In this document: positions 33,618-44,638 of the stretch, in pieces
Numbering within the stretch: the stretch's first letter is position 1
How the letters are laid out: each line of letters begins with the position of its first letter
Assembly: GCF_038502225.1 (NCBI RefSeq)
Contig: NC_091378.1
Location: forward strand, 6,470,100-6,534,099
DNA length: 64,000 nt
From: Cherax quadricarinatus
Lineage: Eukaryota > Arthropoda > Malacostraca > Decapoda > Parastacidae
Direction: 5' to 3'
Notes under the pieces: generated by a model
Seen by the model: only the letters and a program-made list of their open reading frames with translations
Told to the model about the DNA's origin: nothing
Databases searched by the model: none
Made by a program: the position numbers and the translations under genes

Positions 33618-33985
33618 CAGCAAAGCTCAGACTTCAACACAACTGTACTGAGGGTGTCGAACCAGGTAAGAACCAGGAATAATGGATTTAAGTTGGATAA
33701 ATTTAGATTTAGAAAGGACATAGGTAAGTACTGGTTTTCTAACAGAGTTGTAGATGCGTGGAACAGTCTTCCCAGTGGGGTGATAGAGGCTAGGACCTTG
33801 GGTAGCTTTAAGGAGAGACTGGACAAATATATGAGTGGGAGGGGCTGGGTTTGATTGGTGTCATTGGGTACGGGAGTTATTTCTTGGGTGGCTTTAGGTA
33901 GAGATCGTTTTGATAAGGACCTGCCTCGTATGGGCCAGTAGGCCTTCTGCAGTGTTCCTACATTCTTATGTTCTTATGTTCTTAA
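33618..33985 (+). pseudogene. CR1-like LINE: last ~60 residues and 3' UTR
   Basis: The frame 33654-33854 encodes RNNGFKLDKFRFRKD, GKYWFSNRVVDAWNSLPSGV, LGSFKERLDKYM, then stop: the CR1-type C-terminus. The 3' UTR (CCTCGTATGGGCCAGTAGGC, TTCTGCAGTGTTCCTACATT) ends in (TTCTTATG)n at 33960-33984, the short-repeat 3' end typical of CR1. 5'-truncated against the satellite. Confidence 0.9.
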
Positions 33986-34942
<957 letters not shown>

Positions 34943-35025
34943 TTGAACATTAAAATGGTATAAAATACCGACAGGTTGTTAGGTAAGACACATATGCAAC
35001 AGTTAGGTATCTTTATTATGAAACG

Positions 35026-35052
35026 TTTCGCCTACACAGTAGGCTTCTTCAG
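35026..35052 (-). ncRNA. Hammerhead-like ribozyme core (left arm)
   Basis: On the minus strand CTGAAGA, A, GCCTAC-TGT-GTAGGC, GAAACG. Inverse of the right-arm core, which has CTGAGGA instead. Confidence 0.5.
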
Positions 35053-35299
35053 TCAAGTACAGAAAAGTTGATAGAAGCAGAAGATACTTGAAGACGATGT
35101 AATCAGTCCATCACCCTTAAAGTTTTGAGGTGGTCAGTCCCTCAGTCTGGAGAAGAGCATTGTTCCATATATTGTTTCATACTATGGAACAATGCTCTTC
35201 TCCAGACTGAGGGACTGACCACCTCAAAACTTTAAGGGTGATGGACTGATTACATCGTCTTCAAGTATCTTCTGCTTCTATCAACTTTTCTGTACTTGA

Positions 35300-35326
35300 C
35301 TGAGGAAGCCTACTGTGTAGGCGAAA
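35300..35326 (+). ncRNA. Hammerhead-like ribozyme core (right arm)
   Basis: CTGAGGA fits CUGANGA. Stem II is 6 bp, GAAA at 35323-35326. Helix I is weak here. Confidence 0.45.
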
Positions 35327-35372
35327 CGTTTCATAATAAAGATACCTAACTGTTGCATATGTGTCTTACCTA

Positions 35373-36040
35373 TATATATATATATTTATATACACACACA
35401 AGCACATACATGTATACAATTGAATGATATGGGGAAAATTGAATCACAGAGAATTATTCCTAAACATATATAAAACATTGAAGTCAAATATAATCACAGG
35501 AAATCAATTATAATCACTGGAAATCAGATATAATAATTTAATTCACGTTAAAAATACAACAAAATAAATTTAGGTCTCCACAAAACAAATATTCCCTGAA
35601 CCACAATCTCGCCATTTAAACCTTAATAATACCCTTCAATTTAGGTAAAACTTTTGCCACTGATGCCTGGTTCCAACACTAACAACATGCTTGTCCATAC
35701 AACGATGAAACCCAAATCTTCACACAGAATATATCAATATGATTTTAAAAACGACTTAGTTTAATTAAGATCTAGAAAGGCTGTAGAAAGCCCTAGTTTG
35801 GTTACAGAGCTTCTAGTTGAAGGTGTCAGGTAGGGTTTGTGAGGTTAGAAACTTTTCATATCTCACTTATATATCTGTCTAATTTACTTTTGAAGATATC
35901 TAAGAAGAGATGCCTTTAAAATTAAGTTAGATATACGAGTGAGAAGAATTAGACCTGTGAAGGATCTGACAAGTATAGGTCAGTAGATCTGTTGTTGCTC
36001 TCTCTCTCTCTATCTCTCTAAATAACATTATAATCTGTGG
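35373..36040. other. AT-rich, nothing recognised
   Basis: No coding frame or named repeat. A short (TC)n lies at 35999-36018. Confidence 0.5.
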
Positions 36041-36404
36041 ATTATCACATAAGAACATAAACAGCACTGAAGCAAGCCTACTGGCCCACGCTAGGCAGGT
36101 CAAAGTTACCTAGTTGCCCACAAGCAAGTCCAAGTTAACTACTGGCCCACGCTAGGCAGGTTCAAGCCACCTACTGGCCCACACTAGGCAGGTCCAAGTC
36201 ACCTACTGATCCAAGCCAGTCAAGTCACATTAGTTGCACTTGTGTCCTTGTACCTAACATTATCGGTAATTTTGCCAACATTATGACGATTAAAAATATC
36301 CAATAAAGTATCGCATTATACTGCATTCGTGTCTATTTTCCAGTCTAATTTATCTACTTGTCGGTATTGTATAACATTAGTCTAAACCTCTAATGACATT
36401 CAAA
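36041..36404. repeat. CR1-like 3' relic, locally repeated, and foldback ends
   Basis: CTACTGGCCCACGCTAGGCA recurs three times at about 45-60 bp spacing (36077, 36141, 36172). 36225-36300 and 36315-36390 look like foldback right ends (GTTGCACTTGTGTCCTTGTA with ATTATCGGTAATTTTGCCAA; ATCTACTTGTCGGTATTGTA). Confidence 0.6.
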
Positions 36405-36419
36405 ATATAGCCTAGAAGA

Positions 36420-38190
36420 CCAAGGCTATATTTTGAAGAGCTTGGCACAAGTGATCACAAATCCATCACTTTTAGCATTAACTGGGAATACAAGAATAAT
36501 GATAATACGGTAAAAATCCCTGATTTTCGTTTTGCCGATTATAATGGAGTTAGGGAACACCTGCCTAATCTTGATTGGGGTTATCTAGCTAATGATTTTA
36601 TTGACGATGATCATACTTATGATTACGAAGGGATCTCCATTAATGATTTTTTTCTTAATAATGTACACCGTGCTCAGAGTATATACATTCCTCGGAGAGA
36701 AATTAGGTCTAATAATAACGATCCCAAATGGGTCAACAGGAGGCTAAAGCATCTATTAGGGGAGAAAAGGGGAATTTATAGGCGCATCAGAAGAGGAGAG
36801 GTTAACCTTACTGACCAATAGGTTTAGCTTAAAAGAGAAGTAAAAAAGGGGATTAGAAAGACTAAACGTGACTATGAAATTAGAGTTGCTAATGAATCAA
36901 AAACTAATCCAAAGCGTTTCTTTCAAGTGTATAGGACGAAGGTGAAGGAAAAAGTAGGACCTCTGAAAACTGGGAATGGACAGCTGACGGATAACGAACT
37001 GGAAATACGTTCCATATTTAATGACTATTTTTTTGCCAGTGTTTACACAGGAAGATGTAAATGAGATTCCAGTAATTAACAATTATTCAGTTCCTGATGA
37101 ATTCAAATTAACTATTATTACTGTCACGAGGGACATGGTTATTAAACAGACAAACTGAAGCAAAATAAGTCCCCGGGACCCGATGAGCTGTTTTCCAGGG
37201 TACTTAAGGAATGCAAGATGGAACTTAGTCAGCCATTAACGAGTGTGTTTAATGCGTCCATCCTTACTCCTTACTGGTATTGTGCCAGAGTTGTGGAAGA
37301 TGGCTAATGTGGTTCCTATATTCAAATCAGGGGATAAGTCCACTCCTTCAAATTACCGTCCAATAAGCCTGACATCTATAGTGGGCAAGTTATTAGAATC
37401 AATTATAGCTGACATTATCAGAAGTCACCTTGAAGAGCATAAATTATTGAATCTCAGCATAGATTCACGAGAGGTCGTTCCTGCCCTCTCTTGTTCATAA
37501 TTTACATTAATGACCTTGATGAAGGGATTAGGAGTGACATGAGTAAATTTGCTGATGATACAAAGATAGGCCGTATAATTCATTCTGAGGAGGATAGCAA
37601 TGAACTTCAGAAGGATTTGGACAAATTAATGTCTTGGTCTGAAAAATGGCAGATGAAGTTCAATGTGGATAAGTGTAAGGTACTAGTCTTTGGTAATGAA
37701 AATAACCCTCGAAGCTATAAACTAGGTGAAGTAGAGCTTGATCATACAGAATGTGAAAAAAGACTTGGGAGTCATGGTAAGCAGAAATCTGAAGCCAAGA
37801 CAGCAGTGCCTTAGTGTGCACAACAAGGCTAACAGATTACTAGGATTTATCTCTAGAAGTATAAGTAACAGAAGTCCAAAAGTTATTTTACAGCTCTATA
37901 CATCACTAGTGAGGCCTCATTTAAATTATGCTGCTCAGTTTTGGTCTCCTTACTACAGGATGGACATAGACTCATTGGAGAAAATACAGAGAAGAATGAC
38001 TTGAATTATTTACTGTGTAAGGAATCTCCCGTATGAAGACAGAGTTAAAGCCTTAAATCTCCACTCTCTGGAGAGGCGTAGGATGAGGGGAGACATCACT
38101 GAAGTGTATAAGTAGATGACGGGCATAAACAAGGGAGATATTAATAAAGTACTGAGGGTGTCGAACCAGGTAAGAACCAGAAATAATGGA
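36420..38190 (+). pseudogene. CR1-like endonuclease end and reverse transcriptase
   Basis: LGTSDHKSITFSI (end of the APE-type endonuclease, SDH motif) is followed by the linker (NDPKWVNRRLKHLLGEKRG), a stop at about 36821, then KMANVVPIFKSGDKS, NYRPISLTSIVGKLLES. After LLN-SQHRFTRGRSC the reading jumps straight to LFIIYINDLDEG. The part holding the first catalytic Asp and the VPQGS motif is deleted (near 37490). The frame then gives KFADDTKIGR (FADD, second catalytic motif), MKFNVDKCKV, YKLGEVELDH, LGVMVSRNLK, VRPHLNYAAQFW and RVSNQVRTRNNG up to the foldback insertion. Non-functional. Confidence 0.9.
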
Positions 38191-38224
38191 GAATTGAGAC
38201 ACTTATGCAACACATGGGAATCTT

Positions 38225-38269
38225 TATTGAAGAAACGTTTCGCCACACAGTGGCTTCATCAGTCCAATA
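38225..38269 (-). ncRNA. Hammerhead-like ribozyme core (left arm)
   Basis: Exact inverse of 38650-38694, with all three helices' conserved strands present on the minus strand. Confidence 0.55.
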
Positions 38270-38525
38270 CAAAGTAGAAATGGGGGTAGAAGTATGAGGT
38301 AATCAGTCCCTCAACCTGGATTCGATGTGTTCAGTCCATCACTCTTGTAGTAAGTGCAGCATAGGGCCAGAGAGGTGGCTTATATACTGCGGTGAGATGA
38401 GTTGAAGCAGGAGGAGGCGGGATCTTAGTGGGACCTGCCACTAATGTAAGTAGGTCATCGTCCAAAGGTTTGGGCAGGTCCCACTAAGATCCCGCCTCCT
38501 CCTGCTTCAACTCATCTCACCGCAG

Positions 38526-38533
38526 TATATAAG
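38526..38533 (+). promoter_or_regulatory. TATA-like box in the right arm
   Basis: TATATAAG, 117 bp before the hammerhead-like core and about 165 bp before AATAAA (38691). The duplicate is at 38904-38911. The spacing resembles an LTR or short Pol II unit. Confidence 0.4.
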
Positions 38534-38649
38534 CCACCTCTCTGGCCCTATGCTGCACTTACTACAAGAGTGATGGACTGAACACATCGAATCCAGGTTG
38601 AGGGACTGATTACCTCATACTTCTACTCTCCTTACCCATTTCTACTTTG

Positions 38650-38694
38650 TATTGGACTGATGAAGCCACTGTGTGGCGAAACGTTTCTTCAATA
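38650..38694 (+). ncRNA. Best hammerhead-like ribozyme core
   Basis: Helix I strand TATTGGA (38650-38656), CTGATGA (38657-38663), one extra A, stem II GCCAC-TGT-GTGGC (38665-38677), GAAA (38678-38681), CGTTTC, then helix I strand TTCAATA (38688-38694). TATTGGA and TTCAATA pair over 7 bp with one G-U. CTGANGA, GAAA and an NUH triplet between helices III and I are the hammerhead requirements. Helix III would be minimal, as in ribozymes acting as dimers. The extra A after CTGATGA departs from the canonical core. Confidence 0.6.
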
Positions 38695-39027
38695 AAGATT
38701 CCCATGTGTTGCATAAGTGTCTCAATTCTTCAACTTGTCGGTTTTCAAAACCATTCATCACATCTGTCAGACACTGCAACATCATGGAATCTTGGTACAA
38801 AGACTTCAACGCTTGCCCAAACCTTTGGACGATGACTTACTTACATTAGTGGCAGGTCCCACTAAGATCCCGCCTCCTCCTGCTTCAACTCATCTCACCG
38901 CAGTATATAAGCCACCTCTCTGGCCCTATGCTGCACTTACTACAAGAGTGATGGACTGAACACATCGAATCCAGGTTGAGGGACTGATTACCTCATACTT
39001 CTACTCTCCTTACCCATTTCTACTTTG

Positions 39028-39072
39028 TATTGGACTGATGAAGCCACTGTGTGGCGAAACGTTTCTTCAATA
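39028..39072 (+). ncRNA. Hammerhead-like ribozyme core (duplicate)
   Basis: Identical in sequence to 38650-38694. CTGATGA at 39035-39041, GAAA at 39056-39059. Confidence 0.55.
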
Positions 39073-39139
39073 AAGATTCCCATGTGTTGCATAAGTGTCT
39101 CAATTCTTCAACTTGTCGGTTTTCAAAACCATTCATCAC

Positions 39140-39440
39140 AGAAATAATGGATTTAAGTTGGAAAGATTTAGATTTAGAAAGGACATAGGTAAGTACTGGT
39201 TTTCTAACAGAGTTGTGGATGAGTGGAACAATCTTCCCAGTGGGGTGACCGAGGCTAGGACCTTGGGTAGCTTTAAAAAAAGATTGGACAAATGTATGAG
39301 TGGGAGGGGCTGGGTTTGATTTGTGTCATTGGGTACAGGAGTAAATTCTTGGGTAGCTTTGGGTAGAGGTCGTTTTGATGAGGACCTGCCTTGCATGGGC
39401 CAGTATGTCTTCTGCAGTGTTTCTCCATTCTTATGTTATG
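39140..39440 (+). pseudogene. CR1-like C-terminus and 3' UTR (resumes after insertion)
   Basis: From the duplicated target, FKLERFRFRKDIGKYWF, SNRVVDEWNNLPSGV, LGSFKKRLDKCMSGRGWV and a stop at 39319. Then the 3' UTR and a degraded TTCTTATG end. Confidence 0.88.
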
Positions 39441-39745
39441 TTCTTATGTATAATGTTCCTTCATTCACATTCTTATAAGCCTTTTTTAAGCCGTTAATTT
39501 GCCGGAGATTCGTCGAAATTCTCACTTTAAAACCAATTGATTTCTTGGCCATTTAAGTTCTTTGGTTAAATATCATTGGCTATTTAAATAGCATTTGGCA
39601 AACGTTAATAAAAGGCAGTTCAAATTCTTTCCCATTTTAGACACGTACTGCATTTACAGACAAGAGTATGAGAAAAAATGTAATAATGCCCATAAATAAT
39701 CTACTTAGTTAATAATTGACATCATAACTGTTACTCATCCGGTCA

Positions 39746-39802
<57 letters not shown>

Positions 39803-40165
39803 ATATATATAAATGCCTTTCACATGTGGATGTAAATGTCTCATGCATGTAGCCATTCAGAGAAATGTTTTAAATGGCTTGCTTACATGTCCCTTCAATC
39901 ATGTTTGTAAATGGCTTCACTGTGTCGCTGCCTTGTTTGTCTCCACAATTTATCTCACTAATTGGCTTCGTTACTGAGGCCTTGTTGTCTCAGTCTCGCT
40001 TCGTTCACTCTCACTTCACAGTTTCCTGAGATTTGCTTGTTGTTCTCCAGCTTCACTTCATATACACTAATATATTAAGATTTCCTTCAATTTTCTCCTT
40101 AAAATGCAATTTAGAGAGCATCTTGGACTGGTAATTATTTGTTTACTTTCATAAATTATAACTCT
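39441..40165. other. (TA)n and unrecognised sequence
   Basis: (TA)n at 39750-39812. The remainder shows no gene or named element. Confidence 0.5.
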
Positions 40166-40692
<527 letters not shown>

Positions 40693-40694
40693 AA

Positions 40695-41076
40695 TGTCGT
40701 GCCGAATATGTAAAACTGGTCAATTAGCAAGAACTCATTTAAAATTAAGTCCTTTCTAAAATTTTCTCTTATAAGTTTAAAGATATATTTTTTCATTAAT
40801 GATAATGTAAAAATTTATAATTTTGCACCAAAAGAATCTTAGAAAACTTAAATAACCTTATTATAATAAGAACAATTTATTTTAGCCTAATCCAACTAAA
40901 TATATTTTAGATACGTTTACAATAATTTAATACTAAACATAGTGAAATACATTTTTTTTCGTTAGGTTCAGAATGATTTTGGCGAAATTATTGCATACAC
41001 AAATTTTCACTCGTCTTATTTGGCAAGATGAGCGTTGCTATTTAGGCCAAGATCGCAAGTTCTGCCTATTCGGCAC

Positions 41077-41080
<4 letters not shown>
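40695..41080. mobile_element. MITE with TGTCGTGCCGAATA inverted repeats
   Basis: Starts TGTCGTGCCGAATATG and ends CTATTCGGCACGACA: 15-bp inverted repeats, about 386 bp, AT-rich, non-coding. (TA)n begins immediately at the right end. A second copy, inverted, is at 50603-50991. Short inverted repeats, small size and an AT target suggest a non-autonomous DNA transposon. The superfamily cannot be fixed from the duplication because the target is repetitive. Confidence 0.88.

Positions 41081-41137
<57 letters not shown>
41081..41137. repeat. (TA)n microsatellite
   Basis: About 28 TA units bordering the MITE. Confidence 0.98.
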
Positions 41138-41140
<3 letters not shown>

Positions 41141-41616
41141 AGAATAGGGCAGATTAGGTTAAGTTAGGTCAGATTTGGTTAGGTGATGTTAGATTAGTTA
41201 AAACAGATGGGATTAGTTTAGATTAGGTTAAGTTAAGTTAGGTTAGGTTAAGTTAGGAGAGGTCAGATCAGACCAGGTTGACTAGATAATTATAGGCTAG
41301 ATTACATTTGGATCAGATTAGATTATTGTTGGACAAGCTGGGAAAGACTTATATTCAACGACAAATAGCCAAATTAAAATCAATAGAATACGTCTGGCAA
41401 GGAGGATACCAAGAAAACACAGTCAACGTTTAGAAAGAAACGTTGAACCCTCGTGGGGGCCAAAGTAGACTTTTATTATCGAATATATAAAAAAATTACT
41501 CGAAATGTATCATTTGTGAGGAAATGAAAAATAATCTGGGAGCTTACGATGTTTTGCCCACGTTAACACTGGTTAATATTACAATCCGGAGTTTATAACT
41601 AGTGAAAAATGTCGGA
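41138..41616. other. GTTAG-rich tract, then unrecognised
   Basis: 41138-41330 is rich in AGGTTAGGTTAAGTTAG-like motifs without a stable period. 41331-41616 is unassigned. Confidence 0.5.
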
Positions 41617-42180
41617 TTAGAGGGTGAGGGAGAGGGGAGAGGGTGAGGGAGAGGGGAGAGGGTGAGGGAGAGGGGAGAGGGTGAGGGAGAGGGGAGAGGA
41701 TGAGGGTGAAGAAGGGAAAAAGCGAGGGCGAGGGAGAGGGTGAGGGAGAGGGGTGAGAGTGAGGGGAGAGGATGAGGGAAGAGGATGAGGGGAGAGGATG
41801 AGGGGAGAGGATGAGGGAAGAGGATGAGGGAAGAGGATGAGGGAAGAGGATGAGGGGAGAGGATGAGGGTGAAGAAGGGAAAAAGCGAGGGCGAGGGAGA
41901 GAGCGAGGGAGAGGGGAGAAGGCAAGGGAGAGGGGAAAGGGTGAGAAAGAAGCTGAGAGGGGAGAAGAAGAGAGAGAGGGTAAGGAAGGAGGGTGAGGGA
42001 GAGGGGAAAGGGTGAGAGGGAGTGGGGAGAAGGTGAATAAGAGGGGAGAGGGGAAAGGGTGAGAGGGAGTGGGGAGAAGGTGAATAAGAGGGGAGAGGGT
42101 GATGGTGAGAGGGACAGGGTGAAGGAGTACGTTGAGGGGGAAAGGGTTTGGAAAGTTGAAAGAGGGGAGGGAAATATGAG
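41617..42180. repeat. Purine-rich minisatellite (GGGAGAGGGTGAGGGAGAGG)
   Basis: About 20-bp units at 41617-41700, becoming irregular (GAGGATGAGGGAAGAGGATG). The serine/proline-rich minus frames are its translation. Confidence 0.92.
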
Positions 42181-42279
42181 AGGGTATGGGAAAAATTGTG
42201 ACAAAGTTCATAGAAAGGAGTTGATATGGGAAAGAAACCGAGGGGAAACGTGGAACAAGATTATGTTGATGTGAGGGGA

Positions 42280-42520
42280 CGTTGTGTGTGTAGTATGTGG
42301 GGGGATGTGTAGTATGTGGGGGGATGTGTAGTATGTTGGGGGATGTGTAGTATGTGGGGGATATGTAGTATGTGGGGGAATGTGTAGTGTGTGGAGGGAT
42401 GTGTAGTGTGTGGGGGTGAATGTGTAGTGTGTGGGGGTGAATGTGTAGTGTGTGGGGGTGAATGTGTAGTGTGTGGGGGTGAATGTGTAGTGTGTGGGGT
42501 GTATATGTTGTGGGGGGGTG
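42280..42520. repeat. 19-21-bp TGTGGGGG minisatellite
   Basis: GTGTAGTATGTGGGGGGAT and GTGTAGTGTGTGGGGGTGAAT units. Confidence 0.92.
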
Positions 42521-42545
42521 TAATATATGTGGTGTATGTGTAATG

Positions 42546-42690
42546 TGTGTGTGAGGGGAGGGGGCAGGGGGAGGGGGCAGGGGGAGGGGGCAGGGGGAGG
42601 GGGCAGGGGGAGGGGGGAGGGGGCAGGGGGAGGGGGCAGGGGGAGGGGGCAGTGGGAGGGGGCAGGGGGAGGGGGCAGGGGGATATATTC
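42546..42690. repeat. 12-bp G-rich array with quadruplex potential
   Basis: GGGAGGGGGCAG repeated about 11 times. Every unit has a run of five G separated by one or two bases, on the plus strand. Confidence 0.93.
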
Positions 42691-43384
42691 AACAAAACTA
42701 AGAATACAAATATTAGGAGGAAGCTTCCCACTAGAATCCCCCAAAAATCAGTAACAGTAATTGTGAATTCTCAGGTCACACAACTCTCATAGTAACGAAA
42801 AAAAAATATATACAACACAAACAAAACATAAATTACTAAAAAAAAAATAACAGCTACGAACCTAAAACAATGGACACAAAAATATTATTAACCGGGCATG
42901 CATTAATAGTTTTCGTCAATGCCATTGAATAACTCTATCCAAAATTGAATAACAAGTGAAAATGGCCTTCACGGTTCACAATCAAAACTCACAGAGAGCT
43001 CAAAATAATTTTTTCCATTTGATTCCTTTTGCAAAGAAGTTCGGCATGACAATGGACTCCCCGATCAGTGCTGCGCTGGTGATTCTGCGACTAGACTCAC
43101 TGGCGACCCGAGATTTGTCCGACAATATACCTGGAATAGTCGCCGAGCATCGCTACAGGTGGAGAACATTCTTAGTTCGCGAAAGACTCAAAACTGGACA
43201 GTTTCCCAAGAAGCATCAGAAGAGATGAACCATCCAAATAGTTTAATACTTACGAAACAGGTGGAAACCTTAATTTTCTGGTCATCCTATTCACCAAACT
43301 TGAGACTTCTGTCTAGCCTCCAAAACTTAGGAAAACAAGTACGTGTATAGCACACAACACGTACTTGTTTACTGTTCGTTAGTG
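42691..43384. other. Nothing recognised
   Basis: A 90-residue frame at 42956-43228 has mixed, protein-like composition but no domain or homology that I recognise. It may be a fragment of a DNA-transposon gene or chance. Confidence 0.4.
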
Positions 43385-43770
43385 GTAAAGATATCTGACA
43401 AGTAGATAATTAAGACACATGCACCATTTGAGACAGTATAACAACCTTTGTGATATGTCAGGGTATCTTATTAATGAAAAAATGCTAGAAATATTAAGCA
43501 AATTTCCTAAATTTGCTTGAAACAGGTAAGTCAATTGTAGATCTAAATCCGGACGTGCTCCTGTTAACCCTTTTGGGCCCAGTTCCTAAGCCTCTTGTTT
43601 ATCCATATGTTCTTGAGCAACCATCCACAGGATGGATATGGGGTGCATAATAAACTAACTGTTCCGCCGGCAAAATCTAATCATGAGTATCTTCACTTAT
43701 AAAACCGCTAGTTGGCGAAACGTCTTCACAAAGACACCCCAAGTATTGCACATTCGTCGTACTCATCAAC
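43385..43770. mobile_element. Foldback copy interrupted by the 'founder' repeat
   Basis: Foldback ends ATAATTAAGACACATGCACC (43407) and GGCGAAACGTCTTCACAAAG (43714) enclose an inverted fragment of the dispersed repeat: TTAACCCTTTTGGGCCCAGT, ATCCACAGGATGGATATGGG, GCATAATAAACTAACTG. GAAACGTC is at 43717-43724. Confidence 0.7.
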
Positions 43771-44160
43771 GAGCAAAACGTGTTACACACACTTCATGTA
43801 CTGGAAAGACAATCACCCAGTGATCAAGGAAGGAGATGAGACACCGCAGATGTCTTGAATCTGCAGTAATCTGCGGACAAAATTCCAGTCAGTAAAATCA
43901 GGAGGCTTTCAGTCTGACTACTTTTAAAGAAGCTGAAACAATTCACTGATAATTTACATGCACGTACAAGACACAGTAGGTCACTTGTAATGATTCCTAA
44001 CCGTACACAAGGCAAAGTAGGCCTCCTTCAATGCTCTCAGAAAGCACACAAGTCACAGTAGGCCTGCAATGCTCCAATGCAGAACACAAGGCATAGGCCT
44101 TCTGCAGTGCTTTCTGGCCACACACATGACACAGTAGGCCTCCTGCAGTGCTACGATCTC
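43771..44160 (-). repeat. CR1-like 3' relic, tandemly repeated
   Basis: CACAGTAGGCCTCCTGCAGTGCT-like blocks recur at about 45-bp spacing (43980-44155). Each is the inverse of the CR1 end ACACTGCAGCAGGCCTACTG. 43771-43970 is unassigned. Confidence 0.65.
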
Positions 44161-44221
44161 ACATCTGTTCTCGCTCTGTGCTTATCTCAACCAGAGATAC
44201 ACAGGACTATCTTTTAAAGCA

Positions 44222-44224
44222 AAT

Positions 44225-44268
<44 letters not shown>
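44222..44268. repeat. (CT)n microsatellite
   Basis: About 23 CT units, one interruption. Confidence 0.98.
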
Positions 44269-44269
<1 letters not shown>

Positions 44270-44289
44270 TCATCCAATCTCACAAACCA

Positions 44290-44638
44290 CAGACATCACC
44301 ATGGGAGACAAAAGTCCGATATCGGGAAAGAATCTTACAAACCCCACCCTCTCCCCACCCCACTCCCACCCCTCCCAACCTTCAACACTCCCCCACCTTT
44401 ACCCACGCCCACCCGCACGCCCTCCAACTTTACCCCACAAGCCGCATGACGATGGAGAGGATTATGTGGGCAGTTCTCCCACATAACTGTCCCACATACA
44501 AACCCACCCACATACTGTCTCATATTCCAACCTCCCACACACAAACTTTCCCCATTAAAATCTCCCACAAAAATTTCCCGCTTAAAAACCCACCCACATA
44601 AGCCTCCCACACAAAAAAACTTCCATACAAAAAACTCC
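44290..44638. other. C-rich low complexity, nothing recognised
   Basis: CCCACCC-rich sequence grading into TCCCACATAA-like motifs that resemble diverged units of the array to the right. Confidence 0.5.

Larger units (their letters stand above)
34946..35372 (-). mobile_element. Type-A foldback, nearly perfect palindrome
   Basis: Tail TTAAAATGGTATAAAATACC at the left, then two ~200-bp inverted arms meeting near 35170 (CATTGTTCCATATATTGTTT / ATGGAACAATGCTCTTCTCC). Each arm has a core: minus strand at 35026-35052, plus strand at 35300-35326 (CTGAGGA, GCCTAC-TGT-GTAGGC, GAAACG). The right end runs straight into (TA)n, so the target was probably (TA)n. An AATAAA follows the plus-strand core. Confidence 0.93.
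38191..39139 (+). mobile_element. Long composite type-A foldback with 12-bp target duplication
   Basis: AGAAATAATGGA stands at 38179-38190 and again at 39140-39151, splitting a codon-level match to the uninterrupted CR1 sequence at 33674. Structure: left arm (38191-38471, inverted), right arm (38472-38761), an 88-bp spacer (38762-38849), then the right arm and its tail again (38850-39139). The two right arms are almost identical. The tail TTGTCGGTTTTCAAAACCAT ends each. Each arm has a TATATAAG box, a hammerhead-like core and AATAAA. The arrangement recalls the inverted and partly tandem pseudo-LTRs of Penelope-like elements (inference). Confidence 0.92.
36405..39440 (+). mobile_element. CR1-like LINE, decayed, interrupted by a foldback
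   Basis: A copy running from the end of the endonuclease through RT to the CR1 3' UTR (ATGGGCCAGTATGTCTTCTG, TTCTTATG at the end). It carries in-frame stops, frameshifts, an internal deletion and the 949-bp insertion 38191-39139. It resembles the fragments at 33618 and 61101. Confidence 0.9.

Noticed and set aside
28779..33623. A 1614-residue minus-strand open frame
   Set aside because: It spans two unrelated satellites (18-bp and 19-bp). The units contain no stop in that frame, and the translation is pure repeat.
41138..41330. Arthropod telomere repeat TTAGG
   Set aside because: Only two consecutive TTAGG occur, within degenerate GTTAAGTTAG sequence. There is no stable pentamer array.
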